The notes below the pieces were generated by a model. That model was not told the origin of the DNA. It searched no databases and was given only the letters and a program-made list of their open reading frames with translations. Source: an uncultured Ruminococcus sp. (GTDB lineage Bacteria > Bacillota > Clostridia > Oscillospirales > Ruminococcaceae). From it: 5,402 nt of DNA. A program made the position numbers and the translations under genes. Location of the stretch: contig CAMNMO010000216.1 in assembly GCA_946544695.1 (NCBI GenBank), positions 1 through 5,402 of the forward strand, in the 5' to 3' direction. Below are positions 1-4,875 of this stretch, in pieces (the stretch's first letter is position 1; each line of letters starts with the position of its first letter).

Positions 1-1519
1 GAGATGAACCGAAGAACTCTCTGATAGCCGCAGTGATGGGTCTTATATTTATCAGCGCAGTGGGGGTGACTACCTCGCTGTCCTGCGACTGGATATTCAT
101 TCTCTCACGGATAACTCTTTCCATTCTGGTGAAACCGATGCGGAACTGGTTCTGCAGCAGCTCGCCTACCGAACGGATACGTCTGTTGCCCAGGTGGTCG
201 ATATCATCAACAGTACCTACACCGTCGCACAGATTGAGGAAATAGGAAACAGTAGCCACGATATCGTCGATAACGATGTGCTTGGGCACCAGTTCATCAG
301 CTCTTGTCCTGATGGTCTCCTTCAGCTCTTCCTCATCGTCGGTGCTCTCCAGTATCTCCTTGAGAACAGCGAAGCTTACCTTCTCGTTGATGCCGCACTC
401 AGCGGGATCAAAGTCAACATAAGCATGCATATCTACCATGCCGCTGCCTATGATCTTGACTTCCTTGTCCACCATTCTGGTAACGGTCTCACCTGTGGGG
501 GCAGTCTCATACTCCTTGACCTCGACGGAAACGAACGCTTCCTTAACGCCTGCGGTCTCGATCTCCATTGCCTTCTCATAGCTGATGAGCTCGCCTTCCT
601 CGGCAAGCACCTCACCTGTCATGGGGGCAACAACGGGTCTGGTCAGTCTGTGACCCACAAGTCTGGAACCTACGCCCAGCTTCTTGTTATACTTATATCT
701 GCCGAATCTTGACAGATCATATCTCTTTGCATCGAAGAACAGGTTGTTCAGATGTGTCTCGGAGGACTCTACCGTAGGAGGCTCACCGGGACGGAGCTTC
801 TGATAGACCTGGAGCAGTGCTTCCTCACGGTTAGCAGTCTGGTCCTTCTGCATGATGGTCTGGGTCAGTCTCTCGTCAACACCAAAGGTAGCCTCGATCT
901 CCTCGTTGGTGCCGAAGCCCAGCGCACGGATAAAGGTGGTTATCGGTATCTTTCTGTTCTTATCTATGCGGACATACACAACATCGTTGGAGTCCATCTC
1001 GTACTCGAGCCATGCACCTCTGTTGGGGATAACGGTGGTCTTGAACAGATCCTTACCTGTCTTATCCTTGTCGAAAGCATAGTAGACGCCGGGTGAACGC
1101 ACCAGCTGAGATACTATGACACGCTCAGCGCCGTTGATAACGAAAGTACCGCTCTCGGTCATCTTCGGGAACTCGCCCATAAAGACTTCTGATTCCTTGA
1201 TCTCTCCTGTTTCGAGATTGTTCAGTCTCGCAGTAACTCTCAGCGGAACAGCATACGTTGCATCTCTCGCCTTGCACTCTGCTATCGTGTACTTTGAATT
1301 CTCATCAAAGCGGTATCCCACGAAAGTCAGCTCCAGATTACCGTTGTAATCTGTGATCGACGAAACGTCCCTGAATACCTCCTTCAAGCCCTCGTCCAGA
1401 AACCAACGGTACGAGTTCTTCTGCACCTCGATGAGGTTAGGCATCTCCAGGACTTCGTTGATCTTGGCAAAGCTTTTTCTGGTGTTTTTACCAAGTCTAA
1501 CGTCCTTGACATTAACCAT
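1..1519 (-). CDS. rpoB: DNA-directed RNA polymerase subunit beta, N-terminal 506 residues (partial, 3' end outside window)
   Basis: This is the beta subunit of RNA polymerase, which with beta' forms the catalytic core and carries the rifampicin site. The reverse strand is open from ATG 1519-1517 to the window edge. Recognisable motifs are PNLIEVQKNSY (27-37), FVINGAERVIVSQLVRSPG (126-144), VIPNRGAWLEYE (163-174), RALGFG (198-203), LRPGEPPTVE (242-251), DDIDHLGNRR (438-447), VGELLQNQFR (451-460) and RMERVIRERM (465-474). The visible part covers the protrusion and lobe domains and stops at EFFGSS, exactly where the rifampicin-resistance region begins (the last Ser aligns with E. coli Ser509). 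Between GEVLAEEGEL (302) and DDIDHLGNRR it is about 37 residues longer than B. subtilis RpoB as I recall it, a form I associate with Clostridia. The start fits the family N-terminus and lies 11 nt after an AAGGAG. rplL is not directly upstream; yifB is. Confidence 0.98.
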   Translation of the reverse strand, partial: MVNVKDVRLGKNTRKSFAKINEVLEMPNLIEVQKNSYRWFLDEGLKEVFRDVSSITDYNGNLELTFVGYRFDENSKYTIAECKARDATYAVPLRVTARLNNLETGEIKESEVFMGEFPKMTESGTFVINGAERVIVSQLVRSPGVYYAFDKDKTGKDLFKTTVIPNRGAWLEYEMDSNDVVYVRIDKNRKIPITTFIRALGFGTNEEIEATFGVDERLTQTIMQKDQTANREEALLQVYQKLRPGEPPTVESSETHLNNLFFDAKRYDLSRFGRYKYNKKLGVGSRLVGHRLTRPVVAPMTGEVLAEEGELISYEKAMEIETAGVKEAFVSVEVKEYETAPTGETVTRMVDKEVKIIGSGMVDMHAYVDFDPAECGINEKVSFAVLKEILESTDDEEELKETIRTRADELVPKHIVIDDIVATVSYFLNLCDGVGTVDDIDHLGNRRIRSVGELLQNQFRIGFTRMERVIRERMNIQSQDSEVVTPTALINIRPITAAIREFFGSS

Positions 1520-1688
1520 AGGCTCGATCACTCCTTAATTTATTTTTAAATCTTTGTGAACTTTCTGTGATGTGCAGCTTTCTTATCCTCTTGACAAGGG
1601 TGTCAAAAGCGCCTCACGAAGCGGTCTTTTGTCCTGTTTTAGCCCCTTTCAGCAAAAAAAACAGGCGTAAAAGTCCATTATGATACAG
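1520..1688 (-). promoter_or_regulatory. Structured rpoB 5' untranslated leader, about 168 nt
   Basis: This is the predicted transcript start (near 1688) to the rpoB ATG. Reading in the rpoB direction it contains: hairpin H1, CCTGTTTT (1665-1658) with AAAACAGG (1640-1633), which traps most of a T8 run; hairpin H2, CAAAAG (1631-1626) with CTTTTG (1609-1604), enclosing an inner CGCTT/AGGCG stem; and hairpin H3, CTTTTGACA (1609-1601) with TGTCAAGAG (1596-1588), loop CCCT and one G-U pair. H2 and H3 compete for the same CTTTTG segment, so only one complete form can exist at a time. H3 lacks a following T run and is not a terminator. The inner H2 stem is followed by CTTTT, which could be a weak attenuator. 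The last 65 nt are purine- and A-rich up to the ribosome binding site. I match this to no known RNA family. Confidence 0.6.
1531..1536 (-). promoter_or_regulatory. rpoB ribosome binding site AAGGAG
   Basis: AAGGAG on the minus strand ends 11 nt before ATG 1519-1517. The spacing is slightly long, but the only nearby in-frame alternative is a GTG that overlaps the site itself, so the ATG is kept as the start. The preceding DNA is A/T-rich and looks unstructured. Confidence 0.75.
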
Positions 1689-1725
1689 TATAAAATTATA
1701 TCACATACTGCAACCCTTGTCAAGA
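1589..1725. repeat. 13-bp perfect inverted repeat that includes the rpoB -35 hexamer
   Basis: TCTTGACAAGGGT occurs on the plus strand at 1589-1601 and, inverted, at 1713-1725, where it spans the rpoB -35 element. The plus-strand copy has no -10 at a suitable distance, so it is not a second promoter. In the rpoB leader this copy forms the downstream part of hairpin H3. The arms are 111 bp apart. The purpose is unknown; possible roles are a looping operator pair, an alternative pairing in read-through RNA, or a relic of local duplication. Confidence 0.85.
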
Positions 1726-1735
1726 CTTTTACGCC
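1654..1735 (-). terminator. Candidate second intrinsic terminator of the yifB operon, with the rpoB promoter in its loop
   Basis: A perfect 12-bp inverted repeat, GGCGTAAAAGTC (minus 1735-1724) and GACTTTTACGCC (minus 1675-1664), is followed after TG by eight T (minus 1661-1654), the layout of an intrinsic terminator. The 48-nt loop is long but contains its own stem, TGCAGTAT (1712-1705) with ATACTGTA (1691-1684), which would shorten it. Only transcripts arriving from yifB carry both arms. Transcripts starting at the rpoB promoter lack the upstream arm and should not be terminated. Alternatives are a paired operator around the promoter or an invertible segment; the T run favours the terminator. 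Confidence 0.55.
1695..1723 (-). promoter_or_regulatory. Strong sigma-A promoter for rpoB
   Basis: On the minus strand, TTGACA (1723-1718) and TATAAT (1700-1695) are both perfect consensus hexamers separated by 17 bp, with TG at the extended -10 position. Start of transcription is predicted near 1688. The -10 sits between the arms of an imperfect 8-bp inverted repeat (1684-1691 and 1705-1712), and the whole promoter lies between the 12-bp arms 1664-1675 and 1724-1735. A strong independent promoter is expected here because no ribosomal-protein genes lie upstream to supply rpoB transcription. Confidence 0.92.
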
Positions 1736-1774
1736 TTCTGAAATATTCGATTTTCCATTTTCGCCGCTTTTCAC

Positions 1775-1793
1775 AAAAACTGCTTCAAAGCAG
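1775..1793 (-). terminator. Intrinsic terminator downstream of yifB
   Basis: On the minus strand CTGCT (1793-1789), loop TTGA and AGCAG (1784-1780) are followed by TTTTT (1779-1775), about 63 nt after the yifB stop codon. The stem is short (5 bp plus possible G-U pairs). It sits inside an outer 7-bp repeat CTTTTCA/TGAAAAG (1802-1796 and 1773-1767). A further 7-bp inverted repeat (1804-1810 and 1830-1836) lies between it and yifB. It is probably a modest terminator, which would fit the presence of a second candidate further on. Confidence 0.6.
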
Positions 1794-1855
1794 CCTGAAA
1801 AGTTTTACAATGACCATTCATGTGATTTTTTGTAAATTTTTCGTGAACACGCCCA

Positions 1856-3385
1856 TTATTCATTCCAGTATTTCCTGTCAAGGCTGCGGTACTGAACTGC
1901 CTGAAGTATGTGCCCCTCAGTGATGACATCGCTGTTGTCCATATCAGCCACCGTCCGTGACACCTTCATTATCTTGTCGTAGGCACGCCCCGAAAGCCCC
2001 AGCTTGTCGAACACCTTGCCAAGTGCGGTGTTTGCAGCTTCTGTCAGCGGGCAGAACTCGTGCAGCTTATCCGGAGTTATCCTGGCGTTGCAGGTTATGC
2101 CTGTGCCCGCAAAGCGTGCAGTCTGTATATCCCTCGCCTTCTGCACCCTCGCCCTTATGGCAGCAGACGGTTCTTCCTTCTGCGCCGATGACAGGTCTGC
2201 AAACTCCACAGGTGCCGCCTCGATATGTATATCGAATCTGTCCAGCAGCGGTCCGCTGATTTTGTTCAGGTAGCTGACCACCTGCTTGTGCGAACAGATA
2301 CACTTTCGTGTGGGGTGTCCGTAATATCCGCAGGGACATGGGTTCATGGCACCTATCAGCATGAACGAACTTGGGTAGGTTATGCTGCCGAACACCCTTG
2401 ATATGGTGACCTGCTGGTCCTCCAGCGGCTGACGCAGTATCTCCAGTGCGGCACGGGTGAACTCTGCCATCTCATCAAGAAACAGCAGCCCGTTGTGCGC
2501 CAGCGATATCTCGCCGGGCTTTGGTATGCTGCCGCCGCCCGCCAGACCTGCCGTGCTGACTGTATGATGCGGCGAACGGAATGGTCTCACCGTTATCAGT
2601 GGTGCATTCTTGTCGATGTGCCCTGCCACCGAATGTATCTTGGTGGTCTCTATGGACTCCTCAAAAGTCATGGCAGGCAGTATCGACGGCATGCGCTTTG
2701 CCAGCATGCTTTTGCCCGAACCTGGAGACCCCACCATCAGCACGTTGTGTCCGCCTGCTGCTGCCACCTCAAGCGCCTGCTTTGCAGTGGGCTGACCACG
2801 CACATCTGCAAAGTCCAGCTCACCGAAATATGATACCTGCTCGGGCTTATAGGGTATTGCAGGCACTATCTCAGCCTTGCCTGTCAGGTGATATACCAGT
2901 TCACCCAGCGAACCCACACCCAGACAGTCTATGCCCTCGACCACCGATGCTTCACGCAGGTTGTCAAGCGGCACGAATATCCGCTCCATGCCCTGCTCCT
3001 TAGCCAGTATGGTCATGGGCAGAACTCCCTGTATCGGGCGTATCTCACCGCTCAGCGCCACCTCGCCGATGAACACCGAACGCTGCATGTATTCATTGTC
3101 AGAAAGTCCCATCACCCGCAGCACCGCCACAGCAATGGCAAGGTCATGCACCGCACCTGTCTTTTTCACATCAGCAGGCGCAAGGTTCACAAGCACCCTT
3201 GCTTCGGGAAAATTCATGCCGCAGCTGCGGAAAGCCGAGCGTATCCTCTCACGGCTCTCCTTCACCGATATATCAGCCAGCCCGACGATGTCAAATGCTT
3301 CCAGTCCGTCGGAGCATTCTATCTCGCAGGTCACAGGAAAAGCGTTCAGTCCCAGCAGACCCAGACTGTTTATTCTGGCGTACAT
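1856..3385 (-). CDS. yifB: YifB/ComM-family Mg-chelatase-like AAA+ ATPase
   Basis: A complete 509-residue protein, the usual length for the YifB/ComM family. An N-terminal Lon/ChlI-like domain covers about residues 20-170 and contains GLADISVKESRERIRSA (35-51) and LAPADVKK (68-75). The AAA+ Mg-chelatase domain covers about 190-395: VRGQ (195-198), Walker A GSPGSGKS (219-226), PFRSPHHT (268-275), Walker B LLFLDE (300-305) and the sensor region GAMNPCPCG (345-353). The C-terminal Mg-chelatase domain covers about 405-500, with GLSGRAYDKIMKVSRTVAD (463-481). Cys350, 352, 362 and 364 form the cluster typical of the family. ComM in Gram-negative bacteria is a branch-migration helicase in natural transformation; the role in Firmicutes is not settled, so function here is by family only. 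The start has GGTGA 6 nt upstream, inside the end of the hydrolase gene, with a 16-bp overlap suggesting coupled translation. It is not a cobalt or magnesium chelatase subunit for pigment synthesis, as no partner subunits are present. Confidence 0.95.
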   Translation of the reverse strand: MYARINSLGLLGLNAFPVTCEIECSDGLEAFDIVGLADISVKESRERIRSAFRSCGMNFPEARVLVNLAPADVKKTGAVHDLAIAVAVLRVMGLSDNEYMQRSVFIGEVALSGEIRPIQGVLPMTILAKEQGMERIFVPLDNLREASVVEGIDCLGVGSLGELVYHLTGKAEIVPAIPYKPEQVSYFGELDFADVRGQPTAKQALEVAAAGGHNVLMVGSPGSGKSMLAKRMPSILPAMTFEESIETTKIHSVAGHIDKNAPLITVRPFRSPHHTVSTAGLAGGGSIPKPGEISLAHNGLLFLDEMAEFTRAALEILRQPLEDQQVTISRVFGSITYPSSFMLIGAMNPCPCGYYGHPTRKCICSHKQVVSYLNKISGPLLDRFDIHIEAAPVEFADLSSAQKEEPSAAIRARVQKARDIQTARFAGTGITCNARITPDKLHEFCPLTEAANTALGKVFDKLGLSGRAYDKIMKVSRTVADMDNSDVITEGHILQAVQYRSLDRKYWNE

Positions 3386-4386
3386 TCGCTCTCACCCTTT
3401 TTGCTTTCAAGCACGCTCTCATAGAAATCCAGTATATCCGCATACACCTCGTCCTTGTTGAGCTCGTTTATGACCTCGTGCTTTGCGCCGTTGTATATCT
3501 TCATCTCAACATCGCAGTCGTACAGGCGCATCTTGTTGTAGACCTTCAGCACGCCCTTGCCGCAGTCGCCCACAGGATCCTTGCTGCCCGCAACTATATA
3601 GGTCGGCAGCTCCTTCGGGTATTCCTCGAACCACTTGTCCCTGTTGACAAAGTAGTTGACGCCCACCAGGTTCTCAAATCCGTTGACGGTGAACTTGAAA
3701 GTGCAGTACGGGTCGGACGCATACTGCTTTACAGCGTCTGCATCACGGTTGAGCCAGCCGCCGCCGTCACGCCCTGCCTTAGTGTTGTAGATGCCGTATT
3801 TGCCGAACATCGCCTTATCTGTCACAGGCGGTCTGAACCTGTCGCCCTTGACCTTTCTTATGCCTTCGAGGTATACCAGCAGCTCGGGCTCGGTGCCCAG
3901 CAGTGCACCCGTGCCGCTGAAAACTGCGCCTTCCAGCTCATTTGGATACTGTGTCACATAAGCCCTGCCCATAAGACTGCCCATGCTGTGTGCAAACATG
4001 AACACAGGCAGGTCGGGGTACTCCTTCTTCATTATGCGGGTCAGCCTGTGCATGTCGGCGACGCAGTGCTGCCAGCCGTCCTTAGCTGAAAAATAGCCCA
4101 GTTCCTCATTTTCCGAAGGGTCTATGACACCGTCGCTCTCCTCAGCCAGCTTTGCAGCTGTCATGCCGTGACCAAGATGATCGTTGCCCACCACCAGATA
4201 GCCCTGATCGTTGAGCCATCTTGCAAAAGGTCTGTATCTGCGCACATATTCGCACATGCCGTGAACGACCTGCACTATCGCCTTCGGCTTCAGGTCGGGC
4301 TTTGTGTATATCTCATAGTATATCTGCTTTCCCTTGTCGCTTGACGGGAAATATCTTTTCTCGGTAATGTATTCGCTGTTTGACAT
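3370..4386 (-). CDS. Alpha/beta hydrolase, lysophospholipase/monoacylglycerol lipase-like (serine hydrolase)
   Basis: A 338-residue alpha/beta-hydrolase fold protein of the Hydrolase_4/PldB-like type, probably cytosolic because no signal peptide or membrane segment is visible. VQVVHGMCEYVRRYRPFA (38-55) matches the HGxxE..RY oxyanion-hole motif of monoacylglycerol lipases. Ser134 in FAHSMGS (131-137) is the expected nucleophile, Asp270 in GSKDPVG (267-273) the acid, and His303 in NGAKHEV (299-305) the base, so the triad looks complete. The cap region (about 160-245) is too variable to name the substrate; an acyl ester such as a lysophospholipid or monoglyceride is an inference. The start ATG 4386-4384 is chosen because AAGGAGGT lies 7 nt before it. 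The frame stays open upstream to 4668, but the promoter overlaps that region, so a longer protein is unlikely. It is the first gene of the operon and overlaps yifB by 16 bp. No functional link between the two is known to me. Confidence 0.9.
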   Translation of the reverse strand: MSNSEYITEKRYFPSSDKGKQIYYEIYTKPDLKPKAIVQVVHGMCEYVRRYRPFARWLNDQGYLVVGNDHLGHGMTAAKLAEESDGVIDPSENEELGYFSAKDGWQHCVADMHRLTRIMKKEYPDLPVFMFAHSMGSLMGRAYVTQYPNELEGAVFSGTGALLGTEPELLVYLEGIRKVKGDRFRPPVTDKAMFGKYGIYNTKAGRDGGGWLNRDADAVKQYASDPYCTFKFTVNGFENLVGVNYFVNRDKWFEEYPKELPTYIVAGSKDPVGDCGKGVLKVYNKMRLYDCDVEMKIYNGAKHEVINELNKDEVYADILDFYESVLESKKGESECTPE

Positions 4387-4633
4387 ATCAATGACCTCCT
4401 TGATCTGTATATATCCGTGTTCTTTGACTTTACACGGAGATGTTTCGTCATCTCTGACCAATACCGTGACAGGGCAGTGCCTGCCATGCGCAGGGACATT
4501 TGCTGCATCATTGCCGTGATCGTACTCACAGCAGCGCAGTACCATGCGGCAGTTATCGGGGCTTTCATTTCTCTTGCCCTCATTTTTGCTTCCTTTTTCA
4601 GCAATGCCGAGACCCTGTTTGCAGGCTTTTATT
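4387..4633 (-). promoter_or_regulatory. Long 5' leader of the hydrolase-yifB operon, about 247 nt, with several hairpins
   Basis: The region between the predicted transcript start (near 4633) and the hydrolase ATG is too long for a plain leader. In the transcript direction it holds a 5'-end hairpin CCTG/CAGG with loop CAAA (4625-4614); two mutually exclusive hairpins, CCTGC/GCAGG (4494-4490 with 4484-4480) and GGCAG/CTGCC (4485-4481 with 4477-4473); then GAGATG/CATCTC (4454-4449 with 4442-4437) and CCGTGT/ACACGG (4437-4432 with 4420-4415) just before the ribosome binding site. No T run follows any of them, so if it regulates, it more likely acts on translation than termination. It matches no riboswitch consensus I know. 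Two reading frames are also open across it (see findings). Confidence 0.4.
4394..4401 (-). promoter_or_regulatory. Ribosome binding site AAGGAGGT that fixes the hydrolase start
   Basis: AAGGAGGT on the minus strand is a full match to the anti-Shine-Dalgarno sequence, 7 nt before ATG 4386-4384. It is the strongest such site in the window and is the main reason for rejecting the 94-codon in-frame upstream extension. Confidence 0.93.
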
Positions 4634-4639
4634 TTGTTT

Positions 4640-4668
4640 ATTATACCACAAACTTCAATAATAATCAA
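4640..4668 (-). promoter_or_regulatory. Sigma-A promoter of the hydrolase-yifB operon
   Basis: On the minus strand TTGATT (4668-4663) and TATAAT (4645-4640) are separated by 17 bp, with TG at the extended -10 position. The start of transcription is predicted near 4633. It is back to back with the sugar mutase promoter, the two cores being about 80 bp apart. Confidence 0.85.
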
Positions 4669-4705
4669 GTAACTTTCGCTATAATTTTTGTTGATTTTCT
4701 AAAAA

Positions 4706-4715
4706 ACGCATGCGT
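4706..4715. repeat. 10-bp perfect palindrome between the divergent promoters
   Basis: ACGCATGCGT is a perfect palindrome in the otherwise A/T-rich spacer 4669-4750 between the hydrolase and sugar mutase promoters. It could be an operator for a dimeric regulator of either gene, but it is short and may be chance. TATAAT hexamers on the plus strand at 4680-4685 and 4723-4728 lack acceptable -35 elements. Confidence 0.3.
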
Positions 4716-4750
4716 AATCGTTTATAATTGTTAAAAAACTATTATCCCCC

Positions 4751-4778
4751 TTGCCAAATTTTTTAAATATGGTATAAT
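4751..4778 (+). promoter_or_regulatory. Sigma-A promoter of the phospho-sugar mutase gene
   Basis: TTGCCA (4751-4756) and TATAAT (4773-4778) are separated by 16 bp, with TG at 4770-4771 giving an extended -10. The start of transcription is predicted near 4785, leaving a leader of about 90 nt before the chosen start codon. Confidence 0.87.
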
Positions 4779-4788
4779 AGATATGTAA

Positions 4789-4805
4789 GTGCGGACAAAC
4801 CGCAC
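4789..4805 (+). other. 5'-end hairpin in the sugar mutase leader
   Basis: GTGCGG (4789-4794) and CCGCAC (4800-4805) form a perfect 6-bp GC-rich stem with loop ACAAA, starting about 4 nt after the predicted transcript start. No T run follows, so it is not a terminator. A stem at the very 5' end can protect mRNA from decay; that role is inferred. Confidence 0.6.
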
Positions 4806-4863
4806 GGGGATAATAAAAGAGGAATATATCAATATGCTCTGTTTGGAGCGAACAATTTTTGAT

Positions 4864-4870
4864 GAGGTGA
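4864..4870 (+). promoter_or_regulatory. Ribosome binding site GAGGTGA of the sugar mutase gene
   Basis: GAGGTGA lies 5 nt before ATG 4876 and matches seven bases of the anti-Shine-Dalgarno complement. It supports this start over an in-frame ATG at 4834, which has only a weaker AAAGAGGA (4816-4823) 10 nt upstream. Confidence 0.8.
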
Positions 4871-4875
4871 GTTAT

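Noticed and set aside
182..620. RpoB region about 37 residues longer than in B. subtilis considered as an unusual insertion
   Set aside because: The extra segment, including the part before VPKH, resembles what I recall from clostridial RpoB proteins, so it is more likely clade-typical than novel.
194..1096. Long plus-strand open frames (172 and 114 codons) opposite rpoB
   Set aside because: They lie antisense to the rpoB coding frame, whose motifs are unmistakable, and show no recognisable protein features. Antisense frames of this size are common opposite highly biased genes.
1591..1596. TTGACA on the plus strand considered as a second, opposite promoter
   Set aside because: No -10 element lies 16-18 bp downstream on the plus strand, and there is no gene for it to serve.
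1717..1923. Plus-strand 68-codon frame across the yifB-rpoB spacer
   Set aside because: It overlaps the rpoB promoter, the terminator and the yifB 3' end and has no start signals or family resemblance.
2270..2350. Four-cysteine cluster in YifB considered as a novel metal site
   Set aside because: The CPCG...C-x-C arrangement after the sensor motif is typical of the YifB/ComM family, so it is not unusual here.
1957..4089. Plus-strand open frames of 100-296 codons opposite yifB and the hydrolase
   Set aside because: They are shadows of the two well-supported minus-strand genes, with low-complexity or Cys/His/Ser/Pro-rich composition and no family motif.
4611..4630. Plus-strand hairpin CCTG/CAGG followed by CTTTT considered as a terminator
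   Set aside because: The stem is only 4 bp and no plus-strand gene precedes it; it fits better as a 5'-end hairpin of the minus-strand leader.
4417..4734. Plus-strand 105-codon frame with a hydrophobic middle, resembling a small membrane protein
   Set aside because: It runs antisense through the hydrolase leader and promoter, I saw no convincing ribosome binding site for it, and its hydrophobicity largely comes from T-rich DNA on that strand.
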